DNA of 46,332 bases from Verrucomicrobiota bacterium. GTDB lineage: Bacteria; Verrucomicrobiota; Lentisphaeria; JABSQK01; JAJFLO01. Where the stretch lies: NCBI GenBank assembly GCA_021772675.1, contig JAJFLO010000569.1, positions 1 through 46,332 on the forward strand, written 5' to 3'. Below, piece by piece: positions 8,463-18,200 of the stretch. How positions within the stretch are numbered: the stretch's first letter is position 1; each line of letters begins with the position of its first letter. Position numbers and translations under genes: made by a program. The notes below the pieces were generated by a model that saw nothing but the letters and a program-made list of their open reading frames with translations, did not search any database and was not told the DNA's origin.

Positions 8463-9548
8463 TCAGCCATTCTTTTTCTCAAAATTGCTCATAAAATCAA
8501 CCAGGAACTGGACTCCATCAAGAGGCATAGCATTATAGATACTTGCACGCGTCCCTCCGACGGATCGATGACCTTTCAAGCCAATCATACCTTCATCCTT
8601 AGCGGATTTCAAGAACGTGGCTTCAAGTTCCTCCGAGGGTAAGCGAAAACACACATTCATCTTTGATCGACTCGCTTTTTCCACTGGGCAACTGTAAAAA
8701 TCACCTGTATCGATTTTATCATAGAGAAGTTGAGCCTTTTTATTATTTACTTCTTCGATATTAGCCAATCCACCGTTTTTTATGATCCAGTTCGTTGTCA
8801 GCATGATTATGTATATGGCAAAAGTTGGTGGCGTGTTGTACAAAGAAGTACTCTTAATGTGAGTATTATAGTCCAGCATCGCCGGTAAATTTTTAGGTAT
8901 TCGGCCTAACAAATTTTTGTTGATTATGACAACGGTAACTCCGCTGGGACCGAGGTTTTTCTGTGCTCCTGCATAAATTAATCCGAACTCATTGATATCT
9001 AATTTCCTCGACAAAATGTCGCTCGACATATCGGCAATAAGTGGTGATTCGGGTGAACATTTCGGAAATTGATGAAACTGCGTACCGAAGATTGTGTTAT
9101 TTGATGTAATGTGGAGATACCCATTGTTTTCAGTAGGATCCCAGCTTTCGATTTCGGGAATATGGTTGTAATTACTATCCTTGCTTGAGGCAACAATCTT
9201 TACGGAACCACAGCGTTGGGCTTCTTTAATGGCTTTCTCACTCCAGGCGCCGGTTTGGGCATAATCGGCAGTTTGAGTCGTACTCAGGAGATTCACGGGA
9301 ACCATTGAAAACTGAGTGCTGGCACCACCTTGTAAAAATAGAACTGAATAGTCGTCAGAAATATTCAGCAAACTACGAATGTTTTTTTCGGCGGTATCAA
9401 TCACATTTTGAAATTCCGGGCTGCGGTGACTTGCTTCCATGATACTGTAGCCCAGATTGTCGTAATTTAAAAATTCATCCCGAGCAATTTCCATTACGTC
9501 TCTAGGTAATGTAGATGGGCCCGCATTAAAATTGTAGACGGTCGACAT
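8463..9548 (-). CDS. serC: Phosphoserine aminotransferase
   Basis: This PLP enzyme converts 3-phosphohydroxypyruvate and glutamate to O-phosphoserine in serine synthesis, and an analogous step in pyridoxal phosphate synthesis. The 361-residue protein carries the N-terminal FNAGPSTLP, EASHRSPEF (39-46), LFLQGGASTQF (70-80), the PLP lysine K197 in YAGAQKNLGPSG, and the C-terminal GLKGHRSVGGTRASIYNA block. I start it at the ATG at 9548, which has AAGGAA about 9 nt upstream; the in-frame TTG at 9554 is too close to that site. It is monocistronic here and converges with xseA. No serA or serB is in the window. Confidence 0.97.
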   Translation of the reverse strand: MSTVYNFNAGPSTLPRDVMEIARDEFLNYDNLGYSIMEASHRSPEFQNVIDTAEKNIRSLLNISDDYSVLFLQGGASTQFSMVPVNLLSTTQTADYAQTGAWSEKAIKEAQRCGSVKIVASSKDSNYNHIPEIESWDPTENNGYLHITSNNTIFGTQFHQFPKCSPESPLIADMSSDILSRKLDINEFGLIYAGAQKNLGPSGVTVVIINKNLLGRIPKNLPAMLDYNTHIKSTSLYNTPPTFAIYIIMLTTNWIIKNGGLANIEEVNNKKAQLLYDKIDTGDFYSCPVEKASRSKMNVCFRLPSEELEATFLKSAKDEGMIGLKGHRSVGGTRASIYNAMPLDGVQFLVDFMSNFEKKNG

Positions 9549-9815
9549 TGTCAATGTTTCCTTATATTTTCGTGTCGATTAAATGTGAGATTCTATTGTA
9601 ATTCTGAAAAAGTTTTTAGTGTAATCAGTTTTAACACACATGCAAGATGTAAATTTTGAAATTCAACTGAATAATATGAGTAAATATTAAGAAGTAGAAA
9701 GTGAATAGTTAGAACTGAAGAAGAAAATGTTAAAACCTGATTTAAATTGACTCAATTCGAAATTTATCATTTAACAAGTTTCCGACACCTGACACTCTTA
9801 TTTACTGTTCATTTT

Positions 9816-10622
9816 CTATTTCCCGCTAATCTTTTTTCTCAAGTGCACTTCGGTGGTATTTCCCATTTTAATGATACTCTGAAAATGATCATACCATCGG
9901 TGCAATAATCCGCTGTCGTAACATGTAAATGGTGTTACTAATTGAATGATATTCAGGTTTTTTTCAATGAATAATTTTTTTAGAAATCCCTTGGTAAAGA
10001 AAAAACGGTGTGCCAAATATGCGGTGCGGCTTTGATACTTCATTCCCAGCACATGTTTTATCGATATCGAAAGTGATTCAACCTCATTTGGGACCTCAAC
10101 AATCATAACGCCATCATCAGCAAGATGATTAATACATCCATTGAGAAATTTGCTAAGTAATGCAACATGTTCTAACACATGATGAATATGGATAATGTGA
10201 AATCGGGCATCTTCGTAACCGGGAATAGGATTTTTAGTAATATCAACGTTAATGACATGCTTATGGGCGGGTGTGAAATCCGGCATTTCAACACCGATAG
10301 CATCCCAGCCGTGTTTACGTGCAGCATCGACAAAACTACCGGTTCCAGCACCGACATCAAGCAGAAACCCCTTTCCATATCGAGATTCGAGATGTCGCAA
10401 CCTTTCCAGCATCCTGGGATTGGCTGTCTCTGTCCCGGCGGCATACTCTCCGAATTTTTTTGAATCAGGACAATCCGCTACAGCTGGAAAACTAAATCGC
10501 TGAATAAGCCGACACGTTTGGCACCTGTAAATTCCAAATCTTTCATTTGGCAGTTCCAGTAATTTGTTATACCATGTTAACGGATTTGTATGGTTGGATG
10601 TACAGTATTGACAGGCAGGAAT
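9816..10622 (-). CDS. SAM-dependent methyltransferase with zinc-ribbon-like N-terminus; probable ATT start
   Basis: The catalytic part is a class I methyltransferase: FLLDVGAGTG (motif I, about residues 86-95), an acidic GVEMPDF strand end, HIIHIHHVLEHV (motif IV region) and DDGVMIVEVPN. The first ATG is at 10412, but the open frame continues upstream for 70 codons. These encode C4-x-x-C7 (PACQYC) and C34-x-x-C37 (RCQTC), the usual zinc ribbon before this methyltransferase type, so the true N-terminus is upstream. No ATG, GTG or TTG exists in that stretch before a TAA. The best start is an ATT at 10622 with GCGGAG 6 nt upstream. The substrate is unknown; related enzymes often modify sugars or small metabolites. 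If the start is really lost, this is a recent pseudogene. Confidence 0.72.
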   Translation of the reverse strand: MPACQYCTSNHTNPLTWYNKLLELPNERFGIYRCQTCRLIQRFSFPAVADCPDSKKFGEYAAGTETANPRMLERLRHLESRYGKGFLLDVGAGTGSFVDAARKHGWDAIGVEMPDFTPAHKHVINVDITKNPIPGYEDARFHIIHIHHVLEHVALLSKFLNGCINHLADDGVMIVEVPNEVESLSISIKHVLGMKYQSRTAYLAHRFFFTKGFLKKLFIEKNLNIIQLVTPFTCYDSGLLHRWYDHFQSIIKMGNTTEVHLRKKISGK

Positions 10623-10736
10623 TTTATTCTCCGCTATTTTTTATTTTCAGGTTAGGATTCAAAATGTCTTTATTCTCCCATTTTAATCAAGTGGAGCGAA
10701 GAGGTATACCCTTTTACCCACAATTAAAATTAGAAT

Positions 10737-10911
10737 TATAGAGCTTCTTGCAAAAGTCTTTTTGGTCGGGTTTCAGCGGAAGACACACATTTGCGGCTTT
10801 CCTGCATAAAGCGCATAGGCTCAACGCTATGCACATATATGTATCAAAACCACCGCTCCGTATCATGCGCTCAAAATCGATCTCAAAAATACTTCTGCAA
10901 GAAGCTCTATA
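10737..10911. mobile_element. MITE-like element with gagcttcttgc ends
   Basis: The 167-bp body (10741-10907) has terminal inverted repeats of about 24 bp with two mismatches (gagcttcttgcaaaagt against gagcttcttgcagaagt). It is flanked by TATA on both sides (10737-10740 and 10908-10911), a likely target duplication of 2 or 4 bp. It has no coding capacity. It is unrelated in sequence to the pair in the first 2.2 kb, so at least two families of short non-autonomous elements are present. The parent transposase is not in the window. Confidence 0.72.
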
Positions 10912-10925
10912 TGTAAAATTTCTTA

Positions 10926-11139
10926 AGTTTCAAAGGAATAACTTTCCAGCTCGTTGCGCGGCCTCGATTAATAAAATAGGAAATTTGGGTTCAGGTTTCA
11001 GTTGTTAGGAAGGCTTCGTAACTTACAGATGTGAAACCTGAACACTGACACCTGAAACCTAAATTTTGTTTAGTTTCAAAAGAGCGACTTTCGATTTCGA
11101 GGCTGCCAGCTTCGCGGTCTCGGTTAATATAATAGGAAA
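10926..11139. repeat. Pair of direct repeats around a palindromic spacer
   Basis: The unit begins agtttcaaa and ends ataggaaa at 10926-10983 and again at 11072-11139. Between the ends are an ACTTTC word, a GC-rich palindromic core and a TCGRTTAAT word. The copies differ by substitutions and about 10 bp of length. The spacer contains words of the type acctgaaacctgaa. Confidence 0.6.
10990..11042. repeat. Hairpin with perfect 11-bp arms (ttcaggtttca)
   Basis: ttcaggtttca at 10990-11000 is perfectly complementary to 11032-11042. A further acctgaaacct word follows at 11050-11060. It is built from simple repeated words rather than a terminator; no T-tract. Confidence 0.6.
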
Positions 11140-11142
11140 CTT

Positions 11143-11195
11143 TTAATTGTGAATGGTGAATTGATAATTATTAATAATTCGCAATTGACAATTAA
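11143..11195. repeat. AT-rich hairpin (ttaattgt arms)
   Basis: The arm starting ttaattgtgaatg pairs imperfectly with the arm ending caattgacaattaa over about 24 bp. It is followed by ccttttttgag, so on the plus strand it could also act as a transcription stop, though no plus-strand gene precedes it. Confidence 0.5.
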
Positions 11196-11837
11196 CCTTT
11201 TTTGAGTTTTAAGGGAGTATGCGGCTTTTTACAGAAAACCGGTACACCTAAATATAACCTGACGGAAATGCTATTTGCACCTGATTTTTTTTGTGTACGG
11301 GCCCTAAATATAAAAAACCGATGGAATAAATAGAAACGTCAGTTGTTGATTTTCAATTTAACGACACTTAATATAATCTAAGTTGAGCAATTAATAGAGG
11401 ATCTGTAGTGCTAATCTATTGGAATTGAATTGGTTACAATTATGTAGAGGTATGCCAATTAGACAGGGCTATTTAAAAAGAAAGTTAAATCATTTACAAT
11501 AAACGTGCTGACATTTATTTTAACCGCCAAAACTTGGCATAATATATGATTCGCGAAGCAATCTTTGGACGACCAGGCGCCGCTTTGAAACGCTACGGAG
11601 CAGCAGGCTGTGTATGCTTGCATACCGACCGAAAAACAAACAGGCTTATAAAGATGTTTTCTTGAATTCGCCCCGTCTCGTCGGTGCGTTGAAGAGGTTT
11701 GCAAGTCACGGTTAACCGATAGATTAGGTTCAATGCTCCGATAAATCGTTCAATTCAGGTATGAATCCGGATTGTCCATAAATCCACGATCATAAATTTT
11801 TCTAGTCCATAAATTTAAAAGAATCCGGAGGAAATAG

Positions 11838-13109
11838 TTGATTTCTATGTCTGCTGTATCAAATGAAAAGGAACGTGCCTTTTTGGTCGCGGTAAAACCG
11901 CCAGGCCAGGGGGAAATTGAAACAAGAGAGCTTTTGCAGGAACTCGAAGAATTGACAAAAACATGCGACACTGACATTATCGGTTCTCGTATTATAAAAA
12001 TTGATAAGTCACAATCCCGTTATTTGATTGGTAGCGGCAACGCCGCTGATATTAATAATCAATGTCGTGACAATAAGATTGATCTAATCATTTTTGATAA
12101 TGATTTAACACCCTCACAACAACGCAACTGGGAGAAACTGACTGGAATTCGAGTCATCGACCGGCGTGAGATTATTCTTGATATTTTTGCTTCAAGGGCA
12201 TCAACAAAAGAAGCAGTATTACAAATCGAGTTGGCAAAATCTGAATACATACTGCCGCGATTGAAACGAGCATGGACACATCTTTCCCGCCAAAAGGGAG
12301 GGGTTGGGCTTAAGGGGGAGGGTGAAAAACAAATTGAAGTCGATGAACGACTTGTTCGCCGCCGCATCTCAAAACTGAAACAAGATCTTAAACTGGTACG
12401 CAAACAGCGAGCGGAGCAACGAAAAAAACGTCAAAAAAAGCCGGTTCCCAATATCGCAATAGTCGGCTATACCAATGCTGGAAAATCGTCATTTCTCAAT
12501 TGTTTAACTCAGTCCGATATTCTGATAGAAGATAAACTTTTTGCCACGCTTGACCCGACCACACGTAAACTGGTTCTGGGCAATAATCAGGTGGTATTAT
12601 TAACCGATACTGTCGGGTTTGTCAGAAATCTTCCGCATGACCTGATTGAGGCATTTAAGGCAACGCTTGAAGAAGCCGTATTAGCGACATTTTTAATCCA
12701 GATTGTTGATATCACCAGTTCGAACTATGAGGATCACATTAAAACGACACACGACGTTTTACAGAAGATTGGCGCAGAGGATAATCATATAATCACAGTA
12801 TTCAACAAAATTGATCTGGTGAAAGAACCTTATCTTAGTAGACGTATTAAACGGTCATATCCTGATGCGATATTCATTTCAACAAAAACAAAAGAGGGAG
12901 TTCCTGAATTATTAAAAATTATTGAACATATAATAGATGAGGATCTAAATATAATAAAGCTGCGGATCCCTCAAGATAAGTATGATATTGTCGCATTGTT
13001 ACATCGAACTGGTCATATTACTAACGAACAATTTGAGGACGAAGCAATTTATATCACTGCGTCCGTCCCGAATCATTTTAAGCGTGAATTTGAACAATTT
13101 GTCGTTTAA
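11838..13109 (+). CDS. hflX: GTPase HflX, ribosome-associated
   Basis: HflX binds 50S subunits and splits stalled ribosomes under stress. The 423-residue protein has the N-terminal HflX domain (about 30-190, with GGVGLKGEGEKQIEVDERL) and the G domain with G1 GYTNAGKSS (about 209-217), G3 DTVGFVRNLP (about 257) and G4 NKID (about 323). A C-terminal extension follows, ending in the segment after LLHRTGHI. I choose the TTG at 11838 because GGAGGA lies 5 nt upstream; the next in-frame ATG (11847) is 14 nt from that site. It stands alone behind a repeat-rich gap. All nucleotide-binding motifs are intact. Confidence 0.96.
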   Translation: MISMSAVSNEKERAFLVAVKPPGQGEIETRELLQELEELTKTCDTDIIGSRIIKIDKSQSRYLIGSGNAADINNQCRDNKIDLIIFDNDLTPSQQRNWEKLTGIRVIDRREIILDIFASRASTKEAVLQIELAKSEYILPRLKRAWTHLSRQKGGVGLKGEGEKQIEVDERLVRRRISKLKQDLKLVRKQRAEQRKKRQKKPVPNIAIVGYTNAGKSSFLNCLTQSDILIEDKLFATLDPTTRKLVLGNNQVVLLTDTVGFVRNLPHDLIEAFKATLEEAVLATFLIQIVDITSSNYEDHIKTTHDVLQKIGAEDNHIITVFNKIDLVKEPYLSRRIKRSYPDAIFISTKTKEGVPELLKIIEHIIDEDLNIIKLRIPQDKYDIVALLHRTGHITNEQFEDEAIYITASVPNHFKREFEQFVV

Positions 13110-13131
13110 CGAAAAGAGAAAACAAATTTCC

Positions 13132-13233
13132 CACGAAAGACGCGAATGAATGCGAAAAAGAAACAGAAATATCATTGTGTTATATCAAAAAAACATAAAT
13201 TTACACAATAAGAATTTTTCGTGTTTTTTGGCG
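13132..13233. repeat. CACGAAA-type intergenic inverted repeat
   Basis: cacgaaagacgcgaatgaat near 13132 is mirrored by tttttcgtgttttttggcg near 13215. Such cacgaaagacgcgaaa words recur in the intergenic regions of some environmental bacterial genomes. It separates hflX from the phosphoesterase gene. Confidence 0.5.
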
Positions 13234-13255
13234 AGTGCAGTGTGAAAATGGAATT

Positions 13256-13936
13256 ATGAACACATTTATTGTTAGTGATCTTCATATCGGGTCAAAGTTT
13301 TTTCTGTATGATCGATTCGATAAATTTCTCGATAATTTACCTGATAAATCTACATTGATTTTAAATGGAGATACCCTCAATGATCCCTATCATACACTGA
13401 CACCCCATCACCTACAGATCTTAACCCGGATAATTGACCGGTCATTGACGAACGAAGTTATCTGGATCTATGGGAATCATGATGACGGGTTACATCTACA
13501 TCAATCAGGCAAAATTCAGTTTAAGCATAACCATCGGATTGAGATGAGATTATATATAACGCACGGTCATTATTTTGATAATATCATGCCCTATAATTCG
13601 CTGTTTATAAAATTATTTAATATTCTTCACCATCTGCGGATAAAAATCGGTGCATCACCGGTTCATATCGCGCAATACGCAAAAAAATGGTCGTTTTGTT
13701 ATCAATATTTACGAAAAAATGTCATGATGAATGCCATTGAATTTTGTCGTGAAAATGGCTACAAAGCCATTACTTGCGGGCACGTACATTTTGCAGAAGA
13801 TGCAACAGTTGAATGCATTCGCTACATCAATACCGGTTCCTGGACGGAAAACGATCCCTATTGCTTACATGTAACCGATACGTCCATTGAACTAAGGAAA
13901 AATATTGAAATTGAGGAAATTTCAGCAAGTCACTAG
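13256..13936 (+). CDS. Metallophosphoesterase, UDP-2,3-diacylglucosamine hydrolase-like
   Basis: The 226-residue protein carries the full calcineurin-like metal-binding set: SDLHIG (D8, H10), LNGDTLND (D39), YGNHDD (N74, H75), ITHGHYFD and CGHVHFAE. The layout resembles LpxH-type enzymes, which cleave UDP-diacylglucosamine in lipid A synthesis at the cytoplasmic membrane face. Conservation in the middle is too low to exclude another phosphoesterase substrate. I start it at the ATG at 13256, which puts the first motif where the family has it; a GTG at 13235 would add seven unlikely residues. It is a single gene between repeat-rich gaps. Confidence 0.85.
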   Translation: MNTFIVSDLHIGSKFFLYDRFDKFLDNLPDKSTLILNGDTLNDPYHTLTPHHLQILTRIIDRSLTNEVIWIYGNHDDGLHLHQSGKIQFKHNHRIEMRLYITHGHYFDNIMPYNSLFIKLFNILHHLRIKIGASPVHIAQYAKKWSFCYQYLRKNVMMNAIEFCRENGYKAITCGHVHFAEDATVECIRYINTGSWTENDPYCLHVTDTSIELRKNIEIEEISASH

Positions 13937-13959
13937 TGCCAAATCCAAATAATAAAAAA

Positions 13960-14590
13960 TATACTCCTGAATCCGTGATGGTTTTCTTTTTATGTAGATG
14001 CAAGGCATTAAATTTTCAAGGCTATTTCAAGAAATACATTAAGTGATTTATAGTAAACGGATTAACGCTTTTTTGTAACTACCGAAATTTGGCATGCCAC
14101 CTGATTTGCAACGCAAATCTTTGGAGTGCTGTGACCTGTCGCAGCTTTTCATTGTCACGGAGTGGCGGATGCGTTAACTCGCACCACTGGTCAGCAAATA
14201 GCGATAATGTTAATTGCATGCTAAACCCAAATTGCCTATTCGCTCCACGAATTTTTAAAGCTCAGTCAGGCCTGAGCACTCCAGAGACGCTCATGATCGA
14301 GCGTCATAACATATTGAAAAATATACAGTTATATTTTTTGAAATGGCCCTGGAAATTATTAGCTGTAGTAACTGCTGCAACAGTTTGATAACGAAGCAGA
14401 CCTGTCTCGATGTAGATATATAAAACGCAAGCGGATGCATGAAAAGAAAGCCATTCTGCGATAGCAGAACGACGCTAAATTGTAAAATACCTTCTAGGTA
14501 ACGGGTTTTATACTTAAGGCCTAAAAAAAATAAGATGCGAAAATGCCAGGTTATTTTTTTCAGGCCCTTAACGTTACGGATTCAGGTATA
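13960..14590. repeat. Distant inverted repeat (cctgaatccgt)
   Basis: tatactcctgaatccgt at 13960-13976 is complementary to acggattcaggtata at 14576-14590 apart from a 2-nt indel. The enclosed 600 bp has no coding evidence. It might mark the ends of a decayed insertion, but I see no target duplication. Confidence 0.35.
14514..14571. repeat. Hairpin with 20-bp arms
   Basis: ttaaggcctaaaaaaaataa (14514-14533) pairs almost completely with 14551-14571 around a 17-nt loop. The A-run on one arm and T-run on the other give it a bidirectional-terminator look, but it is about 600 bp from the nearest coding end. Confidence 0.55.
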
Positions 14591-15167
14591 CTGTTATCTT
14601 TTGTCGCTATAATTCATGGTTTTGTAAAAAAACATTACTAGAATATAGGGGTAAATCAGTTTTTGATTGCGTGAGATAATCTTGTAACATTTTTTATTTA
14701 GGTTTATTAAGAAAAAAAATAAAAAAACGGAATGAGAAATGCTGTCAATGCCGGGACGATATGTCTCAATATGAAACAGGGGTACGCAAATGATTTGGTT
14801 AGTTTGAGGAATATAGAATGCTGTTAAAGCAGCGGTGCGCTGATGTGATGCAAATAATAAGTTTCATCGATTGTATGAATTTATGATGCAATTGTAATAT
14901 TTATTGCAAGTGATTCTCTGATTTTGGGTTGATTTTCTGCCTGATATCAGCTATATTACACGCAATAATTAATACGTAAACTATAAATGACCATTTGTTT
15001 ACCGTTTGACGGGTGGTTGTAAAGGTATGTTTTGGTAATCCTAAAAACTTCAATATTAATGATGTTAAGACAATTTTTTGAACCGGCCTGTAACGCAATG
15101 AATCATTACTTGACATCCCTATTTCATTGTTTGTTTCGCATGTTATCCGTTTTAGATGGAGGCCGAA

Positions 15168-15221
15168 ATGCGTCCCACCCTCCGTTTACTAAACGTGTTT
15201 CACCTGTCTATGTTTATCTAG
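15168..15221 (+). CDS. Possible 17-codon leader frame
   Basis: An ATG preceded by GGAGG at the ideal 5-nt spacing opens a frame MRPTLRLLNVFHLSMFI that stops 65 nt before the giant gene's start. The ribosome site is better than that of many real genes in the window. It could be a leader peptide affecting expression of the giant gene, or chance. There is no amino-acid bias pointing to attenuation. Confidence 0.3.
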   Translation: MRPTLRLLNVFHLSMFI

Positions 15222-15286
15222 CGTCGCCAGCATTAGCTGCTAACTGTTTACCGAAAACTGATCACCGAATAAACTAGGAGATACCT

Positions 15287-18200
15287 GTGTTTAATACATA
15301 TAAGAACAGAACGTTCACATTCCTCCGATATAGACTTCTCTGCGGGATGTTTTTGACTTGTCATTCGCTGCTGGCTGTGACATATACCTGGACTGGCGGA
15401 GGAGCCAATGAACAATGGACCAATACCTCTAATTGGAATGTCGGCGGAAGCTTTCCGGATGACGCTTTGGATGTTGCGCTGATCAATAATGCAGCAGCTC
15501 AGACATCAGGTACAATCGACACACTTGGCGGTAATTTAACAATTGGTGAATTGAGAATTGCCCCGAATGTTACACTGGATATTGGGGCCAATAATCTTGA
15601 TATTCGCGGTGACCTTATTGTCACTGATGATGATAACGGCACCGCCACCATTACCGGAACGGGCAATCTGACATTGACCAGCGGCAATTCAAAGATCTCA
15701 GCGGAAGATCCGGACTCGGATTTTCTACAGGCGGGTAATCTAATTATAAATCCGTCAGCAAGCATTTATAATTTTGCCTCAACGTCGAATAGTGGCGGTC
15801 CTCATGATGCGTATGATATTGATGTTGATGATATGGATGTTGGAGGCACGCCCGGACCTGATATTAATAACCAACAGCAAGCGATTGATTTGGAATATAT
15901 TCGCATCAGCGAATCAAACGACAGGCGTTGGAATTCTATTAATGGAGCTGGCGGCGGGGATGAAATTTTCATCCAGTTTGATATGACTGTATCGGAGACC
16001 CCGGCAAACATCACCCGTATCGATTTGACATTTGAAGGACGATCAAATGATAATACCAACTTTCAGCTTTGGGTCGAGGATAAAGTAAGTACCGAATGGG
16101 ACAATCTAACCACTCTCGCAGGCGTCAGTGCAAATACAGATGTGACGGTAGTGCATACCATTACATCCGGAATTACCGATTATGTATCAGGCGGTCAATT
16201 ATCCTGGGGAATTTATCAAACAGTAAGCGACAGTAGAGTGCGGGTGGATTATTCCGAAACGGAAATTGTCGCGTCTGACGCAAATTCCGAAGTGACATTG
16301 GATGACGGGCTACAGCTTACGATTACAGGATCTTTAGATATCAATACCGGGAAAACACTAACAGCAAGTACGACTTCTGCAAACACAATTATAATTAATA
16401 GAGGGAGCTGGAACCATAGCGGAACATTCATTCCGGGTATTTCATATGTTGAATTCACCGGTACGCTGGGAAATATGCCTAATGGGGACATTTCATTTTA
16501 TGATCTGGAAATCAATACCAGCGGTAATGTGACAGCACGCGCAAATTATACCATTTTAAATGATTGGATCGCAACTACGGGTAATTTTAACGCCAGTACA
16601 TTCACAGTAACATTTGCGCCGACACCGATTACATCTTCTACCTATAACTATGCTGATGACCCTGAAACAAATGGCGATGCCGACTCGTTTGATGCGTTTT
16701 GGCTGGATGTTGACAGTATGACAGCGAATAATGGTCCAAATATTAATAGTACTAATGAGGCTTCAAATACCGATTATACGAATATTGGTGTGTCAAATGA
16801 TACTCGATGGATTACGTCTGACCCAGGTAATGGAGATGAGATATTCATGCAATTCGATATTGTCATAGCGGAAACGGTCTCGAATATCGTAGAAATCGAT
16901 TTTACCTATGAGGGGCAGGGAAATGCTACAACCATGTTTCAAATCTGGATTGAAAATCAGGCATCAGGAAATTGGGAACGTATCGGTGTTCCATCGCGTA
17001 CTAACGCAGATACAGACGAGGTTTATACGGCGATACTTTCCTCAGGTTTTGCAGACTATATCTCCGGCGGTGTGTTGACCTGGGGTGTGTATCAGGTAGA
17101 TAATAGTGATCTTGTTCGCACCGATTTTGTGCAAACTCGTGTTCATTCTTATGACACCGGAACAAATGTTGACTATACCGGTGTCGCGACCACATTTAAT
17201 AATGTTGTCATTAACACGACAGTAGCAAATTCCGGGCTACAGTTAAATTCAACCGATGATATCACCGCAGGTAATTTTACTGTAAATGCCGGTGCCGCAC
17301 TTTCGATGTCGGCGACGTCTGTTCTTGAGGTTGATACCGCACTGGCTGTCAATGGATCAATAACAGGAAGTGCTGGTTCATTAGATATAGACGGCAATCT
17401 CTCAATTGGCGCTGCTGGTTCACTGATTAATTCAAGCACCTTGGGTATTACTATCGAAGGTAATTGGGATAACAGTAATGGAGGAACATTTACATCCGGA
17501 ACCGGAACCGTTACCTTTGATGGAGCGGGTACGGCCACACTGTCAGGATCAACATCGTTTCACAATCTTACGTCAACAACCGCAGCTAAGCAGCTGGATT
17601 TTACTGCAGGTACAACCCAGACTGTAAACGGTACGCTCACTCTCACGGGTACTTCCGGCAACGAAATTGTTTTGCGTTCAACCTCTGGTGGCAGTAAATG
17701 GGATATTATCTTTCCCAATGGTACCCAGAGTGTTGATTTTGTTGATGTTCAAGATTCAGATGCCAACACTAATACCGTTACCGTAAATAGCGGAATCAAT
17801 AGCGGCAACAATAATGCAAATTGGATTTTTCCGGTAACAGATATTGACATCAGTGGTACGTTGTATGACGGGAAAGCTGAAGCATCGACGTTAAGCAGTC
17901 GAACTGTTGTTATGATTCATCATGACGGCAGCAGTCAAAACACATTATCTGTTGATACTAATGGATCGGGAGTTTTTACATTTTCTAGTGTATCCGGAAT
18001 TACAAACGGCGATCCCGTACTCTTTTATGTTGATGATGAAGGCGCCGATGAAGGCAATCTGATCTATATCTCCGATGCGGCGAATGTTTCCGACCTTAAA
18101 TTATATGTTGGTGAGGTCTCATTTCGTAATGATAGCGGTTCAGGTATTACAAATTCTAACCTTGGCGATACAGATGACGGGGATACGGATATAAAGTATA

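Larger units (their letters stand above)
10912..11837. other. Gene-free stretch rich in palindromes
   Basis: No gene is visible. It holds two direct copies of a 58- to 68-bp unit (10926-10983, 11072-11139), two hairpins (10990-11042, 11143-11195) and, at about 11530-11570, a short stretch (ttggcat, then gcaatctttgga) that recurs diverged at about 14085-14125. Together with the MITE-like element this looks like a landing zone for short repeats. The promoter of hflX should lie near its right end but I cannot place it. Confidence 0.5.
13937..15286. other. Gene-poor 1.35-kb region upstream of the giant gene
   Basis: No convincing gene apart from a possible leader frame (15168-15221). It contains an inverted repeat at its two ends (13960-13976 and 14576-14590: tatac..cctgaatccgt), a long hairpin (14514-14571), a diverged short repeat shared with 11530-11570, and at 15240-15252 taactgtttaccg, which also occurs (inverted) at the edge of the heptamer array near 43190. 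The giant gene's promoter must lie here; a TTGACA at 15110-15115 lacks a good -10 box at the right distance. Confidence 0.5.

Noticed and set aside
11459-11704. 81-codon minus-strand frame before hflX
   Set aside because: Cys/Ser-rich with no motif; it covers a diverged intergenic repeat.
14089-14388. 99-codon plus-strand frame upstream of the giant gene
   Set aside because: No ribosome site, odd composition, and it overlaps a repeat shared with the 11.5-kb region.
15110-15115. TTGACA as -35 box of the giant gene
   Set aside because: No acceptable -10 box at 16-18 bp; the nearest TGTTAT is about 25 bp away.
15032-15277. 81-codon plus-strand frame just upstream of the giant gene
   Set aside because: No ribosome site and no similarity to a known protein; it overlaps the leader region in another frame.
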